Below are positions 28,889-37,228 of a stretch of 64,000 bases of DNA, piece by piece. Source of the stretch: Aquificaceae bacterium (GTDB lineage Bacteria; Aquificota; Aquificia; Aquificales; Aquificaceae); NCBI GenBank assembly GCA_037481935.1, contig JBBFKQ010000007.1, forward strand, positions 1 through 64,000, written 5' to 3'. Under the pieces are notes generated by a model. That model had not been told where the DNA came from. It saw only the letters and a list, made by a program, of their open reading frames with translations, and did not search any database. A program made the position numbers and the translations under genes. How positions within the stretch are numbered: position 1 is the first letter of the stretch; each line of letters starts with the position of its first letter.

Positions 28889-29076
28889 TGAAAGTCAGAG
28901 TTTTCAGACCACAAGAGGTGCGGATAAACGGCAGGCTCTACAGAGTGCAGGAAGGAGTGCAGGAGCTTGAAGAGCATGTAGCAGAGCTTTTGATGAACCT
29001 ATCCCTCGCAGAAAGACTTGAGGAGAAGACGGATGATAAGCGTGCAAGAGGTAAGAGAGTTTCTCAAGCAAGCTGA
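28888..29076 (+). CDS. small prophage protein after capsid
   Basis: 62 residues with a short beta-rich N-terminus (VRINGRLYRVQEGVQELEEHV) and a basic tail. Unknown function; small proteins here are often head-tail joining factors. The last 44 nt overlap the connector gene at 29033. Confidence 0.55.
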   Translation: MKVRVFRPQEVRINGRLYRVQEGVQELEEHVAELLMNLSLAERLEEKTDDKRARGKRVSQAS

Positions 29077-29341
29077 CATATCCGAAGAGCTCATCCAGAA
29101 AGCAATAAACAGAGCCTACGGCAGATTTGTAAAACTGACAAACAGTGCCCCAGACCCACAGAAAGAAGAACACAGACAAGCTCTCATATACCTCGCAGTG
29201 CTTGAGCTTGCCCCACACATAAACCTCTACTATAGAGGGCAAGGAAACACTGAGATAGTCAGAACTAAGGAGCTCGCAGGAGAAGTAGAAAGGCTTTTGA
29301 ACATAACCCCGAAGGGGGCAATGGTATGGAAGGAGATATAA
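29033..29341 (+). CDS. head-tail connector, Mu gp36/DUF1320-like
   Basis: 102 residues from ATG 29033, with GAGGAG upstream. The helical N-terminus (VREFLKQADISEELIQKAINRAYGRF) and the middle HRQALIYLAVLELAPHINLYY are like connector adaptors that sit below the portal. The assignment rests mainly on size, helical pattern and position. Confidence 0.65.
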   Translation: MISVQEVREFLKQADISEELIQKAINRAYGRFVKLTNSAPDPQKEEHRQALIYLAVLELAPHINLYYRGQGNTEIVRTKELAGEVERLLNITPKGAMVWKEI

Positions 29342-29754
29342 GAAGACTTGAAAGCTACATGCAAGAACTGCCACAGAGGATAAGACAATCGGTAAGACTC
29401 GCCCTTGAGAGAGCAGGAGCAGAGGGAGTTAGCAAGCTTTCAGAACTTTTCAAAACAGAAGGTAAGTCTCTTAGCGTAGAATGGCCTCCTCTCAAAGAAA
29501 AATACCTGCGCTGGAAGCTCAAGAAAGGCTTTTCAGAGAAAGTCCTGCACAGGACAACCACGCTCAGACAGAGCTTTAACTCGAAAGTGAATGACTACTC
29601 TGCAACAATAGGCACTCCAGTCAAGTATGCCATATACCACGAGTATGGCACAAAGAAAATGCCCGCAAGACCCTTTATGAAGCCTGTGGCAGAGTATCTG
29701 TCTGGTAAAGCCCTATCGAGGATTTTCAGAAGTGCCTTTGAGGAGGCTCTCTGA
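29326..29754 (+). CDS. virion morphogenesis / tail completion protein
   Basis: 142 residues. The pattern LHRTTTLRQSFNSKVNDYSA, then IGTPVKYAIYHEYGTKKMPARPFM, is characteristic of the phage virion morphogenesis (Mu gpG-type/HK97-gp10-like) family, which completes the head-tail joint. It overlaps both neighbours (16 nt and 1 nt). Confidence 0.84.
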   Translation: MEGDIRRLESYMQELPQRIRQSVRLALERAGAEGVSKLSELFKTEGKSLSVEWPPLKEKYLRWKLKKGFSEKVLHRTTTLRQSFNSKVNDYSATIGTPVKYAIYHEYGTKKMPARPFMKPVAEYLSGKALSRIFRSAFEEAL

Positions 29755-30197
29755 TGTGGCAGAAGATTGAAAACGGCATTGTGCAGGCTATAAAGAACCT
29801 CGGCTTTGAAAATGTTCAGCTATGGTCTGGCAAGCCTGAAGACCTGCTTAAAAGACCTGCCACATATCCAGCCCTGAGAGTTGTAATAGAAAAACATGAG
29901 CTTACCCCTCTTGACCTTTTCAACGCTGGCTTTGAAAGCGTCTTTGACCTTTCTGTGCTTGTCTTTTTCAGAAGCCTCAGAGATGACGGCACGGGAGCAT
30001 ACGCAATAATAGACAGGCTATACAGGCTGAATAACACAGTAATAGAAGGCTATAAGCTTATGCCTGCAGGGGCCAAGCTTTTGCTTACGGACACCTCTGA
30101 GTTTGTCTTTCAAGTTTCCTTCAGAGCAGAAGGCAGAGAAGTGCTCTATAGCGAAGAGGAAGTGCTTACAAGAAGAATAGACTTTGAGGAGGTATAG
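29754..30197 (+). CDS. tail terminator-like protein (Mu gp37/DUF1834 position)
   Basis: 147 residues of alpha/beta character (YPALRVVIEKHELTPLDLFN ... FESVFDLSVLVFFRSL). Fold pattern and location immediately before the sheath gene match Mu gp37, a tail terminator type protein. Confidence 0.7.
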   Translation: MWQKIENGIVQAIKNLGFENVQLWSGKPEDLLKRPATYPALRVVIEKHELTPLDLFNAGFESVFDLSVLVFFRSLRDDGTGAYAIIDRLYRLNNTVIEGYKLMPAGAKLLLTDTSEFVFQVSFRAEGREVLYSEEEVLTRRIDFEEV

Positions 30198-30199
30198 AG

Positions 30200-30379
30200 A
30201 TGAAAAAAAGCTACAGAGTCTTGAAAGCGGACTTCCCTTTGCCTGTGCAGGATATTCTGCTCAGCACAGGCATGCTTGTAGAGCTTGAAGAGACAGAGCA
30301 GGTGAAATCTTTGCTTGAAATGGGAGTGCTAAAGGAAGAAAATACAAAGAGGTCAAAGAAGGAGGCGTCAAATGGCTGA
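30200..30379 (+). CDS. 59-residue protein before the sheath (Mu gp38 position)
   Basis: An uninterrupted reading from ATG 30200 to TGA 30379, with GGAGG 8 nt upstream; it overlaps the sheath start by 8 nt. The protein (ends KKEASNG) is basic at the C-terminus. Mu has a small DUF2635 protein in this place; the sequence itself is not clearly that family. Confidence 0.6.
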   Translation: MKKSYRVLKADFPLPVQDILLSTGMLVELEETEQVKSLLEMGVLKEENTKRSKKEASNG

Positions 30380-31637
30380 TTTTCTGCATGGTGTTGAGAC
30401 AATCCTGCTCACAAAAGGACCAGTTCCTGTAAGAGAGGTAAAGTCCGCAGTAGTCTTTCTGGTTGGCACTGCACCCGTGCATACCACAGTGCCACAGGGC
30501 ATGTCAGAAGAGGACTGGTATGAGCAAGTTGTAAACAGTCCCCTTCTTATCCTTTCAAGAGAAGACGGAGCAAAATACTTTGGACAGCCTACGCCCGGAT
30601 ACACCATACCATATGCCCTTGATGCCATCTTTGACCACGGAGGCACAGTAATCATAGCGGTAAATGTCTTTGACCCGAGAGTGCACAAGAATGCCAGCGG
30701 TCAGCCAGACCCTTCTGCAGTCCAGCCTTCTGATGTAATAGGCTCTGTAAGCTCAACAGGCAGGAGGACAGGACTTCAACTTGTGGATACTCTCTTTTCT
30801 CAGTTCGGCTTTACCGCAAAACTTATAATTGCACCGGGCTTTTCCACAATACCAGCAGTTGCCACGGAGATGATAGCAAAAGCAAACCTGAAATCAGTCA
30901 GAGCTATGGCACTGATAGATGCACCAGTAGGCTACACAGTCCAGCAGGCAATAAACGCAAGAGGAGCAGGAGGGATACTTAACTATTCGGATTATAGAGC
31001 GGTAATATGCTACCCGCACGTGAAAGTGTGGGATACAACTAAAAACACAGAAAGGCTTGAGCCGCTATCCGCAAGGCTTGCAGGAGTTATCGCAAGAACA
31101 GACCATGAGAAAGGCTACTGGTGGTCGCCTTCCAACCAGGAACTGCAGGGAATAATAGGGATAGAAAGACAAATAACCGCCTCTGTCAACGACCCAAACA
31201 CAGAAGCCAACCAGCTAAACGCAGCTGGCATAGTCACCGTCTTTAACAACTTCGGCACAGGCTACCGTGTATGGGGCAACAGGTCTTCCGCCTTTCCATC
31301 AAAGACAGACCCACTGAACTTTATAAACATTCAGAGAACTGCAGACATAATCGCAGAAAGCCTCGAATACTATGCCCTGCAATGGCTTGATAAACCAGTG
31401 CAGGTGGCAATAGATGGTGTCCTTTCTGGAGTTAACGCTTTCATCAGAACCCTTGTAGGCAGAGGAGCACTGGTGGATGGATACTGCTACTTCCCAAAGG
31501 ACAAAAACCCACCCAGTGAACTTGCCAGCGGACACCTCACCTTTGCCTACCATATAATGCCACCACCACCAGCAGAAAGGATAACCTTCCTCGAGGTTAT
31601 AGACATAGACCTTCTCAAGAAAGTAGTCGGAGGTTAA
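30372..31637 (+). CDS. contractile tail sheath protein
   Basis: 421 residues. It begins HGVETILLTKGPVPVREVKS AVVFLVGTAP-like, the typical sheath start, and its C-terminal domain includes GYRVWGNRSSAFPSKTDPLN FINIQRTADII, typical of P2 FI/Mu gpL sheaths. With the tube gene downstream it identifies a contractile (myovirus-type) tail. Confidence 0.92.
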   Translation: MADFLHGVETILLTKGPVPVREVKSAVVFLVGTAPVHTTVPQGMSEEDWYEQVVNSPLLILSREDGAKYFGQPTPGYTIPYALDAIFDHGGTVIIAVNVFDPRVHKNASGQPDPSAVQPSDVIGSVSSTGRRTGLQLVDTLFSQFGFTAKLIIAPGFSTIPAVATEMIAKANLKSVRAMALIDAPVGYTVQQAINARGAGGILNYSDYRAVICYPHVKVWDTTKNTERLEPLSARLAGVIARTDHEKGYWWSPSNQELQGIIGIERQITASVNDPNTEANQLNAAGIVTVFNNFGTGYRVWGNRSSAFPSKTDPLNFINIQRTADIIAESLEYYALQWLDKPVQVAIDGVLSGVNAFIRTLVGRGALVDGYCYFPKDKNPPSELASGHLTFAYHIMPPPPAERITFLEVIDIDLLKKVVGG

Positions 31638-31640
31638 AAC

Positions 31641-31895
31641 ATGGTTGAGTTAAAGGCAAGGCTTTACGACATAGGAGAGGAGCTTGAAGCTCTCAGAAGG
31701 GAAAGAGAGGAGCTCATAAAGAGCATAAAAGAGAAGGCTTATGTCCTTGACCCACAAAGCTTCCTGCCCACCCTGACCGCAAAGACCGCAGAACTTCAGG
31801 AGCTTAACTCAAGGCTTCTCCAGAACCTTTATAGAAGCTCAGAGCTATTGAAAGAACAATCAGAACTAAAAGCAAAACTGGGGGTGCTCTCATGA
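31641..31895 (+). CDS. small coiled-coil prophage protein
   Basis: 84 residues, nearly all heptad-like helix (ELEALRREREELIKSIKEKA). It sits between sheath and tube genes. Function unknown; it overlaps the tube gene by 4 nt. Confidence 0.62.
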   Translation: MVELKARLYDIGEELEALRREREELIKSIKEKAYVLDPQSFLPTLTAKTAELQELNSRLLQNLYRSSELLKEQSELKAKLGVLS

Positions 31896-32404
31896 TCAGC
31901 ATCAACAGAGTCACAAACGCAAGGGTATGGATAGACGGCACAGACTTCATAGCCCGTGCAGAGGAGGTAGACCTTCCAAAGGTAAAGTATAAAACCACAG
32001 AGCTGAAGGCTCTTGGGCTTGTGGGAGAAACAGAGCTACATACCATAGTGGACAAGATGGAGGCACGCATAAAGTTTAACAGCGTATACCCTGACTTCAT
32101 AGCTTACGCATCAGACCCCACAAAAGTGCACACGGTGATAGTAAGAGCGACTGTGCAGGTTTACGACCAGCACGGCGTGACCGTCAAACCACTCAGAGCA
32201 GAGATAAAAGGCTACTTCAAAGAGTTTGACACAGGCAAGTTAAAAAAAGGCGACAATGCAGAGGCGGAGGCAAGTATGGCAGTCATCTACTACAAGCTTG
32301 AGGTAGATGACAAAGAGATCTACGAGATAGATGTGTTTAACAACATCCTCAAAGTCAACGGCGAGGACAAGCTATCTGAATACAGACAGGCTCTTGGAGG
32401 TTAA
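31892..32404 (+). CDS. major tail tube protein (P2 FII / Mu gpM type)
   Basis: 170 residues. The N-terminus NARVWIDGTDFIARAEEVDLPKV, the central VDKMEARIKFNSVYPDF and the C-terminal YYKLEVDDKEIYEIDVFNNIL fit the FII tube family. It is placed directly after the sheath, as in P2 and Mu. Confidence 0.9.
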   Translation: MISINRVTNARVWIDGTDFIARAEEVDLPKVKYKTTELKALGLVGETELHTIVDKMEARIKFNSVYPDFIAYASDPTKVHTVIVRATVQVYDQHGVTVKPLRAEIKGYFKEFDTGKLKKGDNAEAEASMAVIYYKLEVDDKEIYEIDVFNNILKVNGEDKLSEYRQALGG

Positions 32405-32406
32405 GC

Positions 32407-32664
32407 ATGGAGATAAAGCTTTCTGACGGGAGAACCGCAAGGATAAAAGAAGGGAAAGGTAAAGACCTTTTCTGGGCTATGGAGCATGCCAATAGCCAGA
32501 ACGAGATAATAAAACTGCTAACTGTAAGGCTTGTGGAGATAGATGGCAAACCCATGAGCGAGGATGAGCTTGAAAACATGCCCATAGCAGACGCCCTTAC
32601 ACTGCTCAACGAGGTGGGAAAACTGGTAAGCCCTTTCCAAGCCCAAAAGCCATCCTCAGCATGA
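32407..32664 (+). CDS. tail assembly chaperone (first product)
   Basis: 85 residues, with the usual pattern of gpE/Mu gp41-type chaperones (MEIKLSDGRTARIKEGKGKD ... MSEDELENMPIADALTLLNEV). It lies between tube and tape-measure genes. Its stop overlaps the start of the 39-residue second product (ATGA). Confidence 0.78.
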   Translation: MEIKLSDGRTARIKEGKGKDLFWAMEHANSQNEIIKLLTVRLVEIDGKPMSEDELENMPIADALTLLNEVGKLVSPFQAQKPSSA

Positions 32665-32780
32665 TGAAACACGGCTTTAGCTATGAGGAGCTTTGTAGGA
32701 TGCGGATATCTCAGCTCTCCTTCTGGCTACGTAGTCTTGAACAATTTTACGAAGAGCTCTCTGCTGACGACGATGATTGA
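32661..32780 (+). CDS. second tail-chaperone product, 39 residues
   Basis: From tandem ATGs at 32661/32664 to TGA 32780. The protein MMKHGFSYEELCRMRISQLS... continues with a conserved-looking WLRSLEQFYEEL. In P2 and Mu the equivalent region is made by -1 frameshifting; here it lies in the -1 frame but has its own ATG overlapping the upstream stop codon, so coupled reinitiation is enough. No good slippery heptamer is seen. Confidence 0.62.
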   Translation: MMKHGFSYEELCRMRISQLSFWLRSLEQFYEELSADDDD

Positions 32781-32940
32781 CAAAGCGCAGAATTCCCCAC
32801 ACAGCAAGGTAAACCAGAAAGGCAAAGAGCAGAACATAGAAAAGAGGTGCAAGCAGGACATAGAGGGCAAAAAAGGCGGGGAAGAGAAAATAAAGAAGTG
32901 CTACCAGTCCAAGCCAGACCATACATATAACATATTCCAC
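32677..32940 (-). CDS. possible small membrane protein on the opposite strand
   Basis: 87 residues with two to three hydrophobic segments (VWLGLVALLYFLFPAFFALY, LLFAFLVYLAVWGILRF) and a basic C-terminus (HRRQQRALRKIVQDYVARRR). It fills the 171-nt interval between the chaperone and tape-measure genes that has no plus-strand gene, but its 3' half is antisense to the second chaperone product. It could be a moron or holin-like gene, or chance. The ribosome site is weak. Confidence 0.3.
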   Translation of the reverse strand: MEYVICMVWLGLVALLYFLFPAFFALYVLLAPLFYVLLFAFLVYLAVWGILRFVNHRRQQRALRKIVQDYVARRRAEISASYKAPHS

Positions 32941-32951
32941 TGAGGCAGGAA

Positions 32952-35114
32952 ATGGAAAGCTTTGCCATTGCTATAAGCCTGCAACTTGTGGACAACGCTA
33001 CCAGAGGACTTTTCCAGGCGACGCAGGCGGTCAGAGAACTGGCAAAAAACGTAGAGCAGACAAAAGGCAAATTCAGAGAACTGCAGGAAAGCATACATAA
33101 CTTCAGCGAGAAACTTGAGGACATCTCTCTCAAGTCTGCGCAGGCAGTAGCCATGCCTCTGGCAACTCTTACGAAGGCTATGAACTCCTTTGAGGAGCTT
33201 GAAGATGCACGGGTGCGTATGGAAGTTGCTTTTATGACAAAAACGGGACTGCCTGAAGAGTTAGAAAAAATAACAAAGCAGGTGGAAAAACTCGGAGCTG
33301 AACTGCCGGGTGCCACAAAGGATTTTTATGAAATGTCTACCGCGCTTAAATCTGGAGGGCTTTCCGCAAAAGACATCGCAGGAGGGATACTGGAAGGCAC
33401 TGCAAAGGCATGGGTGCTTTTCAAGGACGAAGCAGACCCCAGAAAGATGGCAGACATGGCAACAAAGTTTGCAAACGCTTTCAAAATAGACCCAAAGCAG
33501 TTTACTCAATTCATAGACCAACTACAGAGACTAAAATTTGCATCAGGGATGGAGCTTTCTGATATAGCCTACTCAACAAAATACTTCTCGAACTACCTGC
33601 AACAACTTGGAATAACAGGCATGAAAGCGGTAGATCTCATGTTTCCCCTGCTCGGCACGCTTAGGCAGGTAGGACTGGAGGGTGAGACCGCAGGAACTGC
33701 CATAGCAGGCATGTTTAAAGGAATAATGAGCTTTGACGAAAATGTGCAAAAACTGAAGGGTGTGCAGATTTCCCTTCGGGCAAAAGACTTCATGACAGAA
33801 GAGGGCTTTAAGCTTGAAGAGTTTCTTATTGCCTTAAGACAAGAGCTTGAGAAAGTGCAAGACCCACTCAAGAGGATGCAAGTGATGAAACAACTCTTTG
33901 ACGACGAAGGTATGCGTGCAGTGTCCGCCTTGCTTGCAAAGAACAAAGAAGAAGCTCTGGCTTACCTCGAAGCCCTAAAAAACACTATGGACCCTGAAGA
34001 ATATCAAAAACTTAGAAAGCAGATAGAAGAAGGAGGCTTTACAGGAATTGAGGGCATGCGCAAGGCAATGGACGAACAGGCAAGCCTTCAGGACAGAATA
34101 AACAAAACCATGAACACGTGGAAAAACGTCAAAGAGTCCTTCTTTGGCACCCTTGAGAGCCTTATGGGAGTGGCAGGCTCTCTCTTTGCAGAGCCTCTCA
34201 AAAATATATTTGACACCATCAACAACAACGTGCTTGGGCCAATAATAGAATGGATACAGAAAAACCAGAGCCTTGCAAAAGCCATAGCCTACCCCATAGC
34301 AGGGCTTGCGGTGTTCGGAGCTGTAATAGGGACAGTCTCTTTAGTGCTTGCCTCTTTTCTCAAGCTCATAAGCTTTTCCATGGGCATCCTGTCTGTTGTA
34401 GGAACTGTGATTAAAGCACTTGCAATAGCCTTCAACGTGCTGAAAGGAGCAATCCTCTTTGCAAGAGTTGCTATGCTATCTCTCGTAGCCTTTAACCCAG
34501 TTGGACTTGCAATAATAGCCATAGTCTCTGCCCTTGCCGGCATCGCATGGCTTCTGTGGAAAAACTGGGACAGAGTGACAAGACTTTTGACATCAGCATG
34601 GAACTGGCTTAAACAAAACTGGCAGAGACTCGCAAGCTTTTTAATGTCTGTAAACCCCTTCTATCAGATAATCGTAGCGGTTAACAATCTTGTGAAAAAG
34701 CTCTTTGGGGTTAACCTCTTTGATGCAGGTGCAAGGCTTGTCAGCACACTATGGCAGGGCATAAAATCACTATCAAACAAGCCAGTGGAAGCCTTCAGAG
34801 AAATCGTGCAGAAGATAAGAAACATGCTACCATTCAGCCCGGCAAAGGAAGGACCACTCAGAGACATTCACAGGATAAGGCTTGTGGAGACCATAGCAGA
34901 GAGTATAAAACCCACGCCACTTGTGAATGCTATGAGACACACACTTCAGAGCGCCACAGGCATATCAGGAAAGCCCGCTATGGCATCCTCAGGAAACTTC
35001 CACATAAACATCACCATAAACGCACATAGCAAAGACGTTGCCATTGAGCTGGAAAAACAGATAAGAGAAGTCCTCAGACGCATAGAAAACGAACACTTCA
35101 GGAGGAGATACTAA
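32952..35114 (+). CDS. tail tape measure protein
   Basis: 720 residues; length sets tail length. An N-terminal helical coil region (residues 1-90), a TMP core with alternating Gly/Ala helices (TAGTAIAGMFKGIMSFDENV), hydrophobic segments near residues 440-540 (AGLAVFGAVIGTVSLVLASF; LVAFNPVGLAIIAIVSALAG) and a C-terminal beta-region ending NINITINAHSKDVAIELEKQ. It is the longest gene of the prophage, in the expected position. Confidence 0.92.
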   Translation: MESFAIAISLQLVDNATRGLFQATQAVRELAKNVEQTKGKFRELQESIHNFSEKLEDISLKSAQAVAMPLATLTKAMNSFEELEDARVRMEVAFMTKTGLPEELEKITKQVEKLGAELPGATKDFYEMSTALKSGGLSAKDIAGGILEGTAKAWVLFKDEADPRKMADMATKFANAFKIDPKQFTQFIDQLQRLKFASGMELSDIAYSTKYFSNYLQQLGITGMKAVDLMFPLLGTLRQVGLEGETAGTAIAGMFKGIMSFDENVQKLKGVQISLRAKDFMTEEGFKLEEFLIALRQELEKVQDPLKRMQVMKQLFDDEGMRAVSALLAKNKEEALAYLEALKNTMDPEEYQKLRKQIEEGGFTGIEGMRKAMDEQASLQDRINKTMNTWKNVKESFFGTLESLMGVAGSLFAEPLKNIFDTINNNVLGPIIEWIQKNQSLAKAIAYPIAGLAVFGAVIGTVSLVLASFLKLISFSMGILSVVGTVIKALAIAFNVLKGAILFARVAMLSLVAFNPVGLAIIAIVSALAGIAWLLWKNWDRVTRLLTSAWNWLKQNWQRLASFLMSVNPFYQIIVAVNNLVKKLFGVNLFDAGARLVSTLWQGIKSLSNKPVEAFREIVQKIRNMLPFSPAKEGPLRDIHRIRLVETIAESIKPTPLVNAMRHTLQSATGISGKPAMASSGNFHINITINAHSKDVAIELEKQIREVLRRIENEHFRRRY

Positions 35115-35605
35115 TGCAATACGGCTCACTTGGAGATGTGATTTTTGAAGTGCATCAATACTACGCACACACAGAAGACAATAGTTACATCTATGCACGA
35201 CCCCAGACCATACAACCACCGTCCACAACGCAATGGTTTGGTAAAGAGCTCAGAAAAATAAACCTCAAGCTCAAGCTCCACTGGATGTTGGGAGACCCTC
35301 AGTCTGCATACCAGAAGCTCAAAGAACTTGCAGAAAAAGGCGAGCCCCAGAAACTCATAATAGCCCAGCAAGTGCTCGGAGAATTTGTTATAGACCGTAT
35401 AAGCGCAGAATACACGCAGACCAACGTGCATGGACAACCTGTAGCTATAGAACTTACCCTGGAGCTTACCGAATTTACAAAGAAAGAGCTACAAAAAACA
35501 CAGAACGCAAGAAGACAACAAGCCAGACAAAAGAAAACCAATAGCCAGACACAGACCAGACAACAACCTAAAGCCCTAATCACCAGAGAAGGAGCCACAA
35601 AATGA
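35114..35605 (+). CDS. P2 gpU-like tail protein
   Basis: 163 residues. The core (GSLGDVIFEVHQYYAHTEDN ... FGKELRKINLKLKLHWMLGD ... GEFVIDRISAEYTQTNVHGQP) matches the gpU family; the C-terminal 40 residues are a Gln/Arg/Lys-rich tail not typical of P2. It is followed by X and D, as in P2. Confidence 0.83.
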   Translation: MQYGSLGDVIFEVHQYYAHTEDNSYIYARPQTIQPPSTTQWFGKELRKINLKLKLHWMLGDPQSAYQKLKELAEKGEPQKLIIAQQVLGEFVIDRISAEYTQTNVHGQPVAIELTLELTEFTKKELQKTQNARRQQARQKKTNSQTQTRQQPKALITREGATK

Positions 35606-35808
35606 GATACATCACAAAAGATGGAGACAGATGGGATTTGATAGCATACAGGCTCTATGGAGACCCATATGTCTATGATGCTCTCCTGCTATACAACCCA
35701 CAATACAGCCACATGCCAGTGCTTCCAGCGGGCATAGAGTTAACAGTGCCAGAGCTTGAATATGAAGAAGATATTACCGAGGTAGCACCGCCATGGCAGA
35801 CAGATTAG
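35602..35808 (+). CDS. P2 gpX-like tail protein (LysM-like)
   Basis: 68 residues with DGDRWDLIAYRLYGDPYVYD and VLPAGIELTVPEL, the typical short tail protein X, a LysM-like domain between tape measure and baseplate hub. Overlaps both neighbours. Confidence 0.9.
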   Translation: MRYITKDGDRWDLIAYRLYGDPYVYDALLLYNPQYSHMPVLPAGIELTVPELEYEEDITEVAPPWQTD

Positions 35809-36785
35809 TGCCACAGCCATATCTGTATGTGGAGTTAAATAACACAGATATCACCACACATATAACACCCTTTCTCATTTCTTTCAGATATATTGACAAC
35901 GACGGACTACAAAAGCAAGAGAGCGATGACATAGAGATAGAACTGCATGACCCAGAAGGCTTTTTCAGAGAAAATCCACCAGCAAGAGGCTCAGCCCTGA
36001 AAGTCAAATTCGGCTACACAGATAGGATCAGAAACGCAGGCGTGTTTTTCATAGACAGCTACACCTACTCAGTCAGCAGAGATGGAGACACATTTACCAT
36101 CAAAGCCCTTGCAAAAGATGTAAAATCAAGTTATCGCACCATAAAGACAACCGCCTTTGAGAACAAAACCCTAAAACAAATAGCAGAAGAGATAGCCCAG
36201 AGACACGGCTACAGTCTACACTTCAAGGGCGAGGACATTCAATTCACCAGGCTTACTCAGAACCAAAAAAGAGACCTTGAGTTTCTCGCAGAACTCTGCA
36301 GGCTCTACGGTAAAACATGTAAAGTATCAAACAAAAGGCTTGTGATAATAGATCCTGAAGAGCCGGTAGGCATCTACAAACTCACCAGAGACAACATCAT
36401 CTCTGCCAGCTTTGAAGTCTCAAGCCTGTATGAACAAACCTCTGAAGTAATCTATCTTGACCCGAATAAGAAAGAGACAACACAGGACAAAAAACAGAGT
36501 AAAGTCAAAAGTGGAGACACACAGAAGATAAACCGGAGAGTAGAGAACCAGAGACAGGCAGAGACCATAGCCAAAAAGCAAGCAACACTCAATGACATGA
36601 AAGAACTACAGGCAAGGGTAGAGTGCGTAGGCATTCCAGAACTTCACGCAGGAGAATGGGTGGAAATATCTGGCTTTGGTAGATTTGACAGACAGTATTA
36701 CATCCAATGTGCCACACACACGATTACCAGAGATGGCTATATTACAGAATTAGAGCTATTACTTGCACCTGGAGAGAAAAAATGA
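35793..36785 (+). CDS. P2 gpD-like baseplate hub / late control protein
   Basis: 330 residues. The fold is that of the gp27-like hub: DDIEIELHDPEGFFRENPPA, RGSALKVKFGYTDRIRNAGV, LKQIAEEIAQRHGYSLHFKG and the final WVEISGFGRFDRQYYIQCAT. It overlaps gpV by 4 nt. Confidence 0.88.
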   Translation: MADRLVPQPYLYVELNNTDITTHITPFLISFRYIDNDGLQKQESDDIEIELHDPEGFFRENPPARGSALKVKFGYTDRIRNAGVFFIDSYTYSVSRDGDTFTIKALAKDVKSSYRTIKTTAFENKTLKQIAEEIAQRHGYSLHFKGEDIQFTRLTQNQKRDLEFLAELCRLYGKTCKVSNKRLVIIDPEEPVGIYKLTRDNIISASFEVSSLYEQTSEVIYLDPNKKETTQDKKQSKVKSGDTQKINRRVENQRQAETIAKKQATLNDMKELQARVECVGIPELHAGEWVEISGFGRFDRQYYIQCATHTITRDGYITELELLLAPGEKK

Positions 36786-37225
36786 TAAGAGTTGGCAAGG
36801 TAGTGGAAGTTGACGACAAAAACGCAAAAGTCAGAGTGCAGATAGAAGACGCAGATGCAGTCATAACCTACTGGCTCCCAGTAGTCCATCAAAAGACACA
36901 ACACGACAAACACTACTGGCTACCAGATATAGGCGAGCTTGTTGTCTGTGGCTTTTATGAAGACGACTGGGATACGGGCTTTGTGCTTGGAAGCATCTAC
37001 AACGACAAAGATAAACCACCTTCACAAACAAGAGACAAGTTTGTAATAGAGTTTAAAGACGGCACAAGGATAGAGTATGACAGAACTTCACACAACCTCA
37101 AGATACACGTCACCGGCAAGGTAGAGATAAAAGCTACAGAAGTTGTTGTCACAGGAGAAACCGTAACAGTAGTCGCAGGAGAGACTACAAAAATAGCTGG
37201 CAGTGAAATTACAATAGGAGGTTAA
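36782..37225 (+). CDS. baseplate spike protein, P2 gpV-like
   Basis: 147 residues from ATG 36782. An OB domain (VGKVVEVDDKNAKVRVQIED, YWLPDIGELVVCGFYEDDWD) is followed by a beta-helix with repeated T/V/G strands (VEIKATEVVVTGETVTVVAG) ending in EITIGG. This is the membrane-piercing spike. In P2 the wedge genes W, J and I follow; here the fibre gene does. Confidence 0.88.
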   Translation: MIRVGKVVEVDDKNAKVRVQIEDADAVITYWLPVVHQKTQHDKHYWLPDIGELVVCGFYEDDWDTGFVLGSIYNDKDKPPSQTRDKFVIEFKDGTRIEYDRTSHNLKIHVTGKVEIKATEVVVTGETVTVVAGETTKIAGSEITIGG

Positions 37226-37228
37226 GAG

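Noticed and set aside
32640-32664. Programmed -1 frameshift in the tail chaperone genes
   Set aside because: No X-XXY-YYZ heptamer in the right frame (the best, C-CAA-AAG, needs a mismatch in the P site), and the second frame has its own coupled ATG.
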